Assembly (NCBI RefSeq): GCF_020905295.1
Contig: NZ_JAJJMM010000001.1
Location: 1,054,001 to 1,118,000, forward strand
Direction of reading: 5' to 3'
Origin: Flavobacterium piscisymbiosum
GTDB taxonomy: Bacteria > Bacteroidota > Bacteroidia > Flavobacteriales > Flavobacteriaceae
DNA length: 64,000 bases
The notes beneath the pieces were generated by a model. That model was not told the origin of the DNA and ran no database searches. It saw only the letters and a program-made list of their open reading frames with translations. The translations under genes were made by a program, and so were the position numbers. Below are positions 53,717 through 61,724 of the stretch, in pieces (the first letter of the stretch is position 1; every line of letters begins with the position of its first letter).

Positions 53717-55978
53717 TTACCTCAAAGTATATCGCAATCCAAAAAACCCACGAATTGTTTGGTTTTGTCCATAAACATAAGTCGTATCAAAAGTCAATCC
53801 ATATGGGTTATCCGGTGTAACCAACACTTTTCCGGCAGCATCGTATTGTACATTTTTATCGAAAGGATCATTGGTTCTTGAAATCAAAAACGGATTATTT
53901 CGTTTTGGTGTAAAGTTCAAAAGGTTTTTTACTCCACCATACAATTCAAAATTCTTCCATCCAAAATACGTAAACTGAATATTCTGAATACTATACCACG
54001 GCGAGTTGGGATCTCTCGGATCTAAATCACTCAACAAAGGCAACTTCATTGGGCTGTACACATTTCCGGTATAATCGAGTAACAAATTCCAAGGCTCTAT
54101 TTTGTATGATACACTCCAGGTTGCAGTGAAATTTTCGGTTAAGAAAGGTCTTTCCGAAATTCCGTCCTGAACATTTTTATTATCTAAAACCGTGGCTCCC
54201 AGAATAAACTTTAATCCGTTTGTGAAATTCAAATCAACATTGGTACTGATTCCCTGACTTATCGCATAACCATTGATGTTGTCGTAAATAATTTTATTAG
54301 GATCGGTTTCGTAATCAGATATAATCTTGTTACTGAAGCGGGTATAAAAAGCCGTTGTTTCGATCCCTATAAAAGTTCCGTTTGCAAAATTAATCTTCTG
54401 AATATAATTCAGGTTTGCATTTACAGATCGTTCCGGTTTCAAATCACTTTTTATCACCACATCTCTGGAACCCGTAAGCGCTGCGTGATCTTCAGTAAAT
54501 AAATTTACAACACGAAATCCGGTTCCGGCATTCAAACGGAAAATAGTATTTTCATTCGTTTTCCATCTGTAAGCTACTCTTGGCGTATAAATCGAACCGT
54601 GAATCGAGTTGTAATCGTAACGCATTCCTAACAAAACCTGACTTTTCGGCGAAAGCGTAATTTCATCCTGAACAAAAATTCCCGGCAACCAGGTACTTTC
54701 GGCTTCTTTTGTAGCAGTTGTGTTATCGTCGTAATACGAATATCGGGTGGCGATTCCGGCAAGGAAATCATTTCGGCCTATCTTTTTATCCCAGGTTAGT
54801 TGCAGGAAACCTATTTTCTGGTTTGCAATGTATGATGTTGTTCCGTAGCGGCTATCCTGATAATGCACGTTTCCGGAAAAGGAAAGCATTAGTTTTTCTT
54901 CGAATGGCAATTGATAACTTCCTATCAATTCGCCTCTTTTGGTATATATGCTTTCTCTGTAAATTTCGTCGCCGCCACGGTATTTTTTATCCCAACGCAC
55001 ATCTCCACCCCAGCGATCTTCATACATTCCGCGTGCTGCGATACTAAACAAACGGTTATTTTCTCTTTGAAAATTCCACTTATTAAAAACCGAAATTCTT
55101 TGCGAAAGCGTCACATCTGTAAAACCGTCTTTGTCTTTATCGACAACCTGATTGTAATCGAAGTAATTAATTCCTAAAAGTGTTGTTGCTTTTTTGGTGG
55201 GATTAAATTTCATTCCCAAATCGACATTGGTTTCTAAATATGAAGTCGTGAAAACATCTGCCGAAAACAAAGGAGCATTGGTTGGATTTTTAGTAATAAT
55301 GTTGATTAAACCTCCCACAGCTTCACTTCCGTACAAGGAAGAAGCCGGACCTTTTACAATTTCAATTCTTTCGACCAAAGAATTCGGAATTCCGGATAAA
55401 CCATAAACCGTCGAAAGACTGCTCACAATTGGCATTCCGTCAATCAAAACCAAAGTATATGGACCTTCCAATCCGTTGATATGAATATCACCCGTATTGC
55501 AAACGCCACAATTGAGCTGTGGCCTAACTCCATTGATGTTTTGAAGTGCTTCGTAAATACTTGGAGTTGGATTCTTCTTGAAAAAAACCGGCGAATAAAC
55601 CTCAACCGGAACAGCACTTTCCAATCGTTTCACGGCTTTTAAAGTTCCTGAAACTACAACTTCGTTCAGCTGATTTTCGTTATCGGTTAATTCAAAATCA
55701 TAAGATTGAATGGAATCTTTAATAACTTCTATTTTCTTCTTTATAGTTTGAAAACCTACCTGAGAAACCTGAATAGTATAATTTCCAACCGCAACATTTT
55801 CTAATTTATAATACCCTAAACTATCTGTAACTGTTTTGTGTTTTGTTCCCATTAAATGAACATTCACCAACTGTAATTTATGGCCTTCGCCCGAGATATA
55901 TCCGGAAATATTTGAAGTTTCTTGTGCGAATGAAATCTGTAAACCAAATAAAAGCAATATCAAAAATAGTTTTTTCAT
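53717..55978 (-). CDS. TonB-dependent receptor
   Basis: About 753 residues from MKKLFLILLLFGLQISFAQ; an in-frame ATG at 56002 is less likely because the signal peptide starts here. A CarboxypepD_reg-like domain (about 20-100) is followed by a plug with CGVCNTGDIHINGLEGPYTL and VERIEIVKGPASSLYGSEAV, and a barrel ending IRGFFGLRYTLR. The plug CxxC is characteristic of a widespread Bacteroidota TBDT group suspected of metal uptake. A degenerate copy of the mntH-type operator lies just upstream (55994-56009), consistent with metal control. Confidence 0.92.
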   Translation of the reverse strand: MKKLFLILLLFGLQISFAQETSNISGYISGEGHKLQLVNVHLMGTKHKTVTDSLGYYKLENVAVGNYTIQVSQVGFQTIKKKIEVIKDSIQSYDFELTDNENQLNEVVVSGTLKAVKRLESAVPVEVYSPVFFKKNPTPSIYEALQNINGVRPQLNCGVCNTGDIHINGLEGPYTLVLIDGMPIVSSLSTVYGLSGIPNSLVERIEIVKGPASSLYGSEAVGGLINIITKNPTNAPLFSADVFTTSYLETNVDLGMKFNPTKKATTLLGINYFDYNQVVDKDKDGFTDVTLSQRISVFNKWNFQRENNRLFSIAARGMYEDRWGGDVRWDKKYRGGDEIYRESIYTKRGELIGSYQLPFEEKLMLSFSGNVHYQDSRYGTTSYIANQKIGFLQLTWDKKIGRNDFLAGIATRYSYYDDNTTATKEAESTWLPGIFVQDEITLSPKSQVLLGMRYDYNSIHGSIYTPRVAYRWKTNENTIFRLNAGTGFRVVNLFTEDHAALTGSRDVVIKSDLKPERSVNANLNYIQKINFANGTFIGIETTAFYTRFSNKIISDYETDPNKIIYDNINGYAISQGISTNVDLNFTNGLKFILGATVLDNKNVQDGISERPFLTENFTATWSVSYKIEPWNLLLDYTGNVYSPMKLPLLSDLDPRDPNSPWYSIQNIQFTYFGWKNFELYGGVKNLLNFTPKRNNPFLISRTNDPFDKNVQYDAAGKVLVTPDNPYGLTFDTTYVYGQNQTIRGFFGLRYTLR

Positions 55979-55993
55979 TGTTATAAAATTAAA

Positions 55994-56009
55994 TTTAGAC
56001 AAAACTAAA
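55994..56009. promoter_or_regulatory. Candidate DtxR-type operator before the TonB receptor gene
   Basis: TTTAGACAAAACTAAA keeps the outer arms and 16-base length of the perfect palindrome TTTAGACTTGTCTAAA before mntH (58097-58112). It lies 16 to 31 bases upstream of the probable start at 55978. One half-site is degenerate. Confidence 0.4.
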
Positions 56010-56332
56010 AATTATATTTAACAAACAGCTATTTTAAATTTATAAATTTATAACTTTTATCATGTCAATATGTTATATTTCGATGTTAGCAGAAAAATAC
56101 GGTATGAAAATATAAACGAAAACAAAAAAGACTTTAGCCAAACCTATATAATTTGGCTAAAGCCACTTTCCAATTCAATCTTATTTCCCCTAGCTGAAGC
56201 TAGGGGCTATGCAAAAAAATCAATAAGGATGAGAGCTTCTAAACATAACCACACTATGTGAATTGATGCAAAACTGAAATGCCTTTTTAATCGGTTGTAA
56301 TAACTATGTTTCTATATTTTTAAAAAATAAGC
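56010..56332. repeat. Gene-free stretch with orphan REP pair (family 3, copy 2)
   Basis: At about 56130-56215 it carries ACTTTAGCCAAA...TTTGGCTAAAGCC followed by CCCTAGCTGAAGCTAGGGGC, the same two-hairpin order and flanks (aatcttatttc, ctatgcaaaaaaat) as 14010-14095. A 63-codon ORF over this stretch is rejected because the repeat makes up most of it. Confidence 0.8.
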
Positions 56333-57244
56333 CTAAACAAATTCCTCGTCGATAATTTCCTTATTGATCATTGCTCCTGCAAAAGATCCTGAAGAAACCG
56401 CCAAAGCAACAGATCTCGCCTGAATATGGCAATCACCGCTGGCAAAAATTCCAGGAATTGTCGTTTTCTGAAAAGCATCTACTTTTAATAAACCAATTTC
56501 AGTCAACTCACAACCTAAAGATTCCGGCAAAAGACAATGCTGTTCAAAAGGCGCTTTAAAATAAATCGCTTTAACCGTAGTTTTAGTTTGATTTTTGAAG
56601 ATAATCTGCTGAACATTTCCGTTTTGATGTTCTAAAGACTCAATTTCATCTTCGATAATTTCAACTTTATGATTTTTAAGAATTTGAGTTTGCTCAATTG
56701 TTAGAGTTGATTTTCCGTTGGTAATTAATCTTAAATCTTTAGTCCAATTAGAAATCATTTTAGAAAATTCAAAACCCATATCACCATTGGCTACGATTGC
56801 CGTTTTCTCTCTTTTCACTTCATAACCGTGACAATATGGACAATGTAAAACCGAAATTCCCCAACATTCAGCAAAACCCGGAATCTGCGACAGTAAATCT
56901 TTTACGCCAGTTGCGAACAATATTTTTTTTGAAGTAAAGATTTTTCCGGACTGGGTTTCAATTTCAAATCCAAATTGTGTTTTAATCGCCCTGATCGCAA
57001 GTCCTTTATAGAATTTAACCGTATCGTAAAAGTCTACCTGAGTTTTGGCTTTCGCCGAAATTACAGCGGGTTTCTCACCATCATGTGTGATGAAATTATG
57101 AGAATGTGGCGTTTGTCTGTTGCAAGGCAAACCACTATCGATAACCAAAACCTTACGTAAAGAACGCCCCAAACTCATTGCAGCCGAAAGTCCGCTATAA
57201 CTACCACCGATAATGATAACGTCGTATTTATTGTTTTCTATCAT
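56333..57244 (-). CDS. Thioredoxin-reductase-like flavin disulfide oxidoreductase
   Basis: 303 residues with an FAD-binding GGSYSGLSAAMSLGR and the TrxR fold. The redox CxxC is in VLHCPYCHGYEVKRE near residue 136. The CPYCHGYE form resembles the dithiol oxidases GliT, HlmI and DepH more than classical thioredoxin reductase (CATC). The second dinucleotide site is poor (AIVANGDMGFEFSKM), which also fits the oxidase branch. The closing GIFASGDCHIQARSVALAVSSG binds FAD. It follows the MerC gene by 11 bases and is probably co-transcribed. Confidence 0.87.
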   Translation of the reverse strand: MIENNKYDVIIIGGSYSGLSAAMSLGRSLRKVLVIDSGLPCNRQTPHSHNFITHDGEKPAVISAKAKTQVDFYDTVKFYKGLAIRAIKTQFGFEIETQSGKIFTSKKILFATGVKDLLSQIPGFAECWGISVLHCPYCHGYEVKREKTAIVANGDMGFEFSKMISNWTKDLRLITNGKSTLTIEQTQILKNHKVEIIEDEIESLEHQNGNVQQIIFKNQTKTTVKAIYFKAPFEQHCLLPESLGCELTEIGLLKVDAFQKTTIPGIFASGDCHIQARSVALAVSSGSFAGAMINKEIIDEEFV

Positions 57245-57255
57245 AATTGTATAAT

Positions 57256-57609
57256 TTAATGATTGCTATTTTTATGCATTTTATAATTTAATAGGTGCCC
57301 GATAATCATTCCGATACCTCCAATAAAAATCAGATCGAGATGAATATCCAGAAAGAGTTCCGTCAAAACACTGATCCAGATGAGCGCCATCGAAATAATA
57401 AGCACTGTAGAGATTAAAAGACTGGATTTATTTATAATTTTGATAATTGCAAATAATCCCAGGGTCGCAAAAATCAAATCTATAATTGGATTATGACTTA
57501 AGCCTAAAGGCAGAATCGTTAAAAGCGGAAAAACCAAACAATGAATCAAACAAATGCCCGCGCTTGAGATTCCTAAAATATCGTAAAGAGGTGTGGTAGA
57601 TTTCTTCAT
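57256..57609 (-). CDS. MerC domain membrane protein
   Basis: 117 residues with four predicted membrane spans. The start DILGISSAGICLIHCLVFPLL shows the MerC-type Cys pair near residues 17 and 21, which can bind a thiophilic metal. The family was named for mercury transport, but in Bacteroidota it occurs beside Fur-type regulators and TonB receptors. It is divergent from the Fur-family gene at 57702, with palindromes over its promoter, so control by that regulator is likely. There is no merA, which argues against mercury resistance. Confidence 0.87.
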   Translation of the reverse strand: MKKSTTPLYDILGISSAGICLIHCLVFPLLTILPLGLSHNPIIDLIFATLGLFAIIKIINKSSLLISTVLIISMALIWISVLTELFLDIHLDLIFIGGIGMIIGHLLNYKMHKNSNH

Positions 57610-57628
57610 TTTCAGTACTTTTGCTTAA

Positions 57629-57682
57629 TGCAATTTTGTTGCAAATATACAAGATTATTTTAATCGCAACTATGTTGCAATA
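57629..57682. promoter_or_regulatory. Divergent promoter with two candidate Fur/Zur operators
   Basis: On the minus strand TTG (57667-57669), 17 bases, then TATATTTG (57642-57649) forms a good -33/-7 pair for merC. TGCAA-TTTTG-TTGCA (57629-57643) touches the -7 element, and GCAAC-TAT-GTTGC (57666-57678) overlaps the -33. The two palindromes share the TTGCA/GTTGC half-site, as expected for one repressor. Confidence 0.6.
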
Positions 57683-57701
57683 ATATTTTTTATACAATAA
57701 A

Positions 57702-58094
57702 ATGAAAACAACAAGAAATACAGCAGCAAAGACGGCCGTTTTAGAGATATTTGAGAAATCTAAAACTGCACTTTCTCATACCGAAATTCAAAAACAAACA
57801 GGAGATTTATGTGATCGTGTTACGATTTACAGAATACTAGACCGCTTGGTAAATGACGATATCATACACAAAATTGTAAATCTTGACGGAACGGTTAAGT
57901 ATGCAAAATGCCATCATCATGCTCAGCGCGTACACATACATAATCATGCTCATTTTAGCTGCGAAAAGTGTTTGGAAATTACTTGTCTCGAAAATGTAAA
58001 GCCTAGTTATATCATTCCGCATAACTATAAAGTAAACGACATAAACTTTACGTTGTCAGGATTATGTCCAAATTGTTTAAATTCTAACAATTAA
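57702..58094 (+). CDS. Fur family transcriptional regulator (Zur-like)
   Basis: 130 residues. A winged helix (KTALSHTEIQKQTGDLCDRVTIYRIL) is followed by a metal-binding dimer domain with KCHHHAQRVHIHNHAHFSCEKCLEITC and a final CPNC. The two C-x2-C pairs give the structural zinc site. The His-rich loop supplies the sensory site. Its divergent partner is merC. Whether it senses Zn, Fe or another metal cannot be told; the strong Cys2-Cys2 site and MerC partner favour a Zur-like role. Confidence 0.88.
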   Translation: MKTTRNTAAKTAVLEIFEKSKTALSHTEIQKQTGDLCDRVTIYRILDRLVNDDIIHKIVNLDGTVKYAKCHHHAQRVHIHNHAHFSCEKCLEITCLENVKPSYIIPHNYKVNDINFTLSGLCPNCLNSNN

Positions 58095-58096
58095 GA

Positions 58097-58149
58097 TTTA
58101 GACTTGTCTAAAAATATTGTTGCGCTAATATAATTTTTCTATATATTTG
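58097..58149 (+). promoter_or_regulatory. mntH promoter with DtxR/MntR-type operator
   Basis: The perfect palindrome TTTAGAC-TT-GTCTAAA at 58097-58112 lies directly before TTG (58120-58122), a 19-base spacer and TATATTTG (58142-58149), a full Bacteroidota promoter. The ATG follows 19 bases later. A DtxR-type regulator is encoded after mntH, the natural ligand of this site. Confidence 0.68.
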
Positions 58150-58168
58150 TTCAAACAACATTTTTACA

Positions 58169-60037
58169 ATGGGTAAATCTTTAGAAGAAGTTCACCAATC
58201 GGTCGCGACACAGCATAAAAAAACAGGTTTCAGAAAAATATTAGCCTTTTTAGGCCCGGCATATTTAGTAAGTGTAGGATACATGGATCCGGGAAACTGG
58301 GCCACAGACATCGCCGGCGGTAGTCAGTTTGGATATTCCTTACTTTGGGTTTTGTTAATGAGTAACTTAATGGCTTTACTCCTTCAAAGCTTAAGTGCGC
58401 GACTCGGAATTGTAACACAGCGCGATTTAGCACAGGCCTCAAGAGAAACGTATTCGAAATTTATCAACTATATTTTATACTTTTTGGCCGAAATTGCCAT
58501 TGCCGCTTGTGATCTTGCCGAAGTATTAGGAATGGCAATTGGTATTAATTTACTTTTTGATATTCCGCTGATCGAAGGTGTTTTGATCACTGTTTTAGAT
58601 ACTTTCTTATTGCTTTTCCTGATTAACAAAGGAATCCGAAAAATGGAGGCTTTTATTATCGTATTAGTTGCCATCATTGGTTTCTCTTTCATTTTCGAAA
58701 TGATCTTCGCAGAACCGGAACTTGATAAAGTACTTTATGGACTTATTCCGTCAATGCCTAATTCTGCTGCTTTGTATATCGCTATCGGAATTATTGGAGC
58801 AACGGTAATGCCTCACAACTTATATTTACATTCTTCTTTAGTTCAAACCAGAAAATTCGACCGAACTCCGGCCGGAATTAAACAGGCTTTGAAATATAAT
58901 CTTATCGATTCGACAATTGCCTTGAATCTCGCCTTTTTTGTAAACGCTGCCATTTTAATTTTGGCTGCAGCCACATTTTACAAAAACGGAATGTTTGAAG
59001 TTGCCGAGATTCAGGATGCGCATCAATTTCTGGAACCTTTGTTAGGAACCAAATGGGCACCTATTTTATTTGCCGTTGCTTTGATTGCCGCAGGACAAAG
59101 TTCGACCGTAACGGGAACTTTGGCCGGACAAATTGTAATGGAAGGATATTTGAATTTAAGGATTCAACCTTGGGTTCGCCGAATCATTACCCGTTTGATT
59201 GCCATTGTTCCGGCCGTTGTGGTGATTTTAATTTATGGAGATAGCGTAACCGGGAAATTACTGATTCTGAGCCAGGTAATTTTGAGTTTACAATTAGGAT
59301 TTGCGATTATTCCGTTGATTCACTTTGTGAGTGATAAATCTAAAATGAAAGGTTTTCATATTTCAAGAACGACTCAAATTGCAGCCTGGATTATTGCTCT
59401 GATTATTGTTTCGCTAAATGCGAAATTGGTTTACGACGAAATTACTTCGTGGCTAGACAATTCAAGTCATCCACTTATTCTTTGGTTTACCGTGGTTCCG
59501 CTTGCCTTTGCCTTTCTGGCTTTGTTATTGTATATCATCGCAAAACCTTTTATTGCCAAAGCAAAATCGAATATCGAGAATCATTCGCCTCATCACTTAA
59601 AATTGGTTTATACGCCAAAAGAAAGTTACGGCAAGAAAAATATAGCGATTTCGGTCGATTTTTCTAAAGCCGATGAAGCTGCACTTAACAATGCGTTCGA
59701 ATTGGGCGGAATCGACGCGCAATATACCTTAATTCATATTGTAGAAACGGTTGGCGCCTTAATGTACGGCGGCCATGTTGACGATCACGAAACTACTATC
59801 GACGAAAAATTATTATTAGAATATAAAGAGATGCTTTCGCAGAAGGGCTTCAGGATCGAAACAGAACTTGGTTTTGGAAAACCTAACACCGTGATTCCGA
59901 AGATTATTAATGCGGGAAGTTTTGATATTTTAGTCATGGGAACCCACGGCCACACTGGATTAAAAGATATTTTATTTGGTACAACCGTAGACAAATTGAG
60001 ACATAAAATTTCAATACCTTTGTTGATTGTTAAATAA
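58169..60037 (+). CDS. mntH: NRAMP divalent metal transporter fused to a universal stress domain
   Basis: 622 residues. Residues about 20-450 are an NRAMP (MntH) proton-coupled Mn(II)/Fe(II) importer with eleven or so membrane spans. The metal-site motif DPGNWATDIAGG (DPGN) lies in TM1 and MPHNLYLHSS (MPH) in TM6. Residues about 485-622 are a cytoplasmic UspA domain (KNIAISVDFSKADEAALNNA) with the ATP-binding signature VMGTHGHTGLKDILFGTT. Such fusions recur in Bacteroidota. The Usp part may gate transport by ATP, but this is inference. Controlled by the operator at 58097. Confidence 0.94.
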   Translation: MGKSLEEVHQSVATQHKKTGFRKILAFLGPAYLVSVGYMDPGNWATDIAGGSQFGYSLLWVLLMSNLMALLLQSLSARLGIVTQRDLAQASRETYSKFINYILYFLAEIAIAACDLAEVLGMAIGINLLFDIPLIEGVLITVLDTFLLLFLINKGIRKMEAFIIVLVAIIGFSFIFEMIFAEPELDKVLYGLIPSMPNSAALYIAIGIIGATVMPHNLYLHSSLVQTRKFDRTPAGIKQALKYNLIDSTIALNLAFFVNAAILILAAATFYKNGMFEVAEIQDAHQFLEPLLGTKWAPILFAVALIAAGQSSTVTGTLAGQIVMEGYLNLRIQPWVRRIITRLIAIVPAVVVILIYGDSVTGKLLILSQVILSLQLGFAIIPLIHFVSDKSKMKGFHISRTTQIAAWIIALIIVSLNAKLVYDEITSWLDNSSHPLILWFTVVPLAFAFLALLLYIIAKPFIAKAKSNIENHSPHHLKLVYTPKESYGKKNIAISVDFSKADEAALNNAFELGGIDAQYTLIHIVETVGALMYGGHVDDHETTIDEKLLLEYKEMLSQKGFRIETELGFGKPNTVIPKIINAGSFDILVMGTHGHTGLKDILFGTTVDKLRHKISIPLLIVK

Positions 60038-60052
60038 AGGGGCTGAGATACT

Positions 60053-60131
60053 AAGATGCTAAGGTTCTAAGATTTTTTCTTTGAACGTTTAAAAACTTAG
60101 AACCTTAGGAACTCAGAACCTTAGAACCTCA
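60053..60131. repeat. Inverted CTAAGGTTCTGAG-family repeat between mntH and the DtxR gene
   Basis: gagatactaagatgctaagg then ttctaag (left) faces cttagaaccttaggaactca then gaaccttagaacctc (right) over a T-rich centre. It acts as spacer and possible attenuator between the transporter and its probable regulator. Confidence 0.75.
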
Positions 60132-60140
60132 AAAAAAAAA

Positions 60141-60794
60141 ATGACTTTCTCAGAAGAAAACTATCTAAAATCGATATATCATCTTACTACTTCTAACGAT
60201 TCAGAAGTAAGCACGAACGCTATTGCGGAAATGATGGAGACTAAAGCTTCATCGGTTACGGATATGCTTAAAAAGCTTTCTGAGAAGGATTTAGTAAATT
60301 ACAAAAAATACCAAGGGGTTTCTTTGACCGAAAATGGAAAACTTGCCGCTAAAATGATCGTTAGAAAACATCGTTTGTGGGAAGTATTTTTGGTTGAAAA
60401 ACTGAATTTTTCCTGGGATGAGGTTCATGATATTGCCGAACAACTGGAACATATCAAGTCGGAACAATTGATTAATCGTCTGGATGATTTTCTGGGAAAT
60501 CCTACCGAAGATCCGCACGGAGACCCGATTCCGGATGCGAACGGAAGAATCGTTAAGATTGAGAAACACTTGCTTTCTGAATTAACAGAGAACCAAACCG
60601 GAATTTGCGTGGGTGTAAAAGATACTTCATCTGAATTCCTGAAATATCTGGATAAGCAGGAAATTGCTTTAGGTTCTCAGATTGAACTTTTATCTAAAGA
60701 ATCTTTTGATTTATCTGTTAGGATTAAAATAGATGGTCGTGAATTGTCTATTTCGAATAAAATTGCTTCTAATTTGTTTGTGAAGCTGGTTTAA
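60141..60794 (+). CDS. DtxR/MntR family metal-dependent regulator
   Basis: 217 residues: N-terminal winged helix (SEENYLKSIYHLTTSNDSEV, ETKASSVTDMLKKLSEKDLV), dimerisation and metal-binding helices (VRKHRLWEVFLVEKLNFSWDEVHDIAEQLEHI, with E, H and D ligands), and a C-terminal SH3/FeoA-like domain. It represses metal uptake genes when Mn(II) or Fe(II) is plentiful. It follows mntH by 104 bases, and the perfect palindrome before mntH is its likely operator. Confidence 0.92.
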   Translation: MTFSEENYLKSIYHLTTSNDSEVSTNAIAEMMETKASSVTDMLKKLSEKDLVNYKKYQGVSLTENGKLAAKMIVRKHRLWEVFLVEKLNFSWDEVHDIAEQLEHIKSEQLINRLDDFLGNPTEDPHGDPIPDANGRIVKIEKHLLSELTENQTGICVGVKDTSSEFLKYLDKQEIALGSQIELLSKESFDLSVRIKIDGRELSISNKIASNLFVKLV

Positions 60795-61163
60795 TGTTAT
60801 TTCACAGAGATTCACTAAGAATTACACAGAGATTCGCGAAGGTTTTACTTTTTTGATTTAGGAAGTATTAATCCGTCGAAAATAACACAATATTGTCATT
60901 TCGACGTAAGGAGAAATCCTCACGAGAAGCTCGAGAAAGATTGGATTATTGTTGCGGAGTTACTTGCGAGGATTTCTCCTTACGTCGAAATGACAAACTC
61001 GGCGATAAACATTCTTTCGAAACCGAAAGCCATAGCCCCGATAGAAGTGGGAATCCTTTTGTGTCCGCCTCGGCGAACATAAAGATTGGAACGAATTGCT
61101 TCGCCAGTTCGCACTTTCAGGCTCGAGTGCGGGATTAGCTCCTAAAAACCAATCCCTTCATTA
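60795..61163. repeat. Gene-free stretch with a perfect 28-bp inverted repeat
   Basis: The arms at 60894-60921 and 60968-60995 (core GTCATTTCGACGTAAGGAG) are perfect reverse complements around a 46-base loop. This is a form of the GTCATTTCGACG...GAGAAATC repeat common in Bacteroidota genomes. A weaker cAGAGATTC repeat lies at 60800-60840. The rest (61000-61160) is higher in GC than its surroundings and shows no gene I can support; an 81-codon ORF from 60893 is made of repeat. Confidence 0.8.
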
Positions 61164-61562
61164 TTAAACAATTCCCTTCTCGATCATTTCTAACATTACC
61201 GGCGAAGCGTTTTTAAACGTTGGTTCTTGCTCGATAATACTTCCTGCGTTTTTCTTGTTTACTTTAAAAGTCACATCATTATCTGTTGTAAACAACAAAG
61301 CGGTCAAAAACGGATTTTTGATGTAGGTTCCTAAAACCAATAAAGCTTCATCTAAAGTGTGTGTACTTTCGATTTCTTCGGTCTTGTAACGGGTTGTTAA
61401 GGCGATTGAATAGGTATTGTCTTCGTTTATTGCTAAACGGAAATAGATGTTTTTAATCTCGGTATCACCGATGGTTTTTGCTAGGGTTAGTTTGGCAAAA
61501 GTTCCGGCTTTGATGCTTTCTTTGACGCGTTCGCAAAAAAGAGCGAATATTGGTTCGTACAT
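61164..61562 (-). CDS. Conserved hypothetical protein
   Basis: 132 residues, soluble, no signal peptide. It reads as alpha helix then beta sheet (FAKLTLAKTIGDTEIKNIYF, TYSIALTTRYKTEEIESTHT), with DEALLVLGTYIKNPFLTALLFTTDND. I do not recognise a named family. Codon use and composition match neighbouring housekeeping genes, so it is a genuine gene. It precedes the enoyl-CoA hydratase gene on the opposite side of a repeat spacer. Confidence 0.7.
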   Translation of the reverse strand: MYEPIFALFCERVKESIKAGTFAKLTLAKTIGDTEIKNIYFRLAINEDNTYSIALTTRYKTEEIESTHTLDEALLVLGTYIKNPFLTALLFTTDNDVTFKVNKKNAGSIIEQEPTFKNASPVMLEMIEKGIV

Positions 61563-61724
61563 TTTTTAAGTTGCTAAGGTTCTGAGATGCTAAGGTTCTA
61601 AGTTTTTAAAACCTTTGTCTATATTTAACCGCAAAGTTCGCTAAGATTTACGCAAAGGGCACAAAAAAATTAAAAAACTTTGCGAGCCTTGCGTAAACCC
61701 TTGCGAACTTTGCGGTTAAGAAAA
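61563..61724. repeat. Two dispersed-repeat families in one spacer
   Basis: 61565-61605 holds CTAAGGTTCTGAGATGCTAA-type units. 61625-61662 and 61677-61719 are inverted arms of the CGCAAAG family (core AACCGCAAAGTTCGC) around an A/T-rich centre that can act as a terminator for the minus-strand hydratase gene. Confidence 0.75.

Noticed and set aside
54718..55406. Plus-strand frames inside the TonB receptor gene
   Set aside because: They are shadows of the receptor coding frame, with no RBS, promoter or recognisable domain.
57256..57609. Mercury resistance locus
   Set aside because: MerC stands without merA, merR or merT; the neighbour is a Fur-family regulator.
60893..61138. 81-codon ORF in the repeat spacer
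   Set aside because: Its first half is the inverted repeat, and the translation shows no protein-like pattern.
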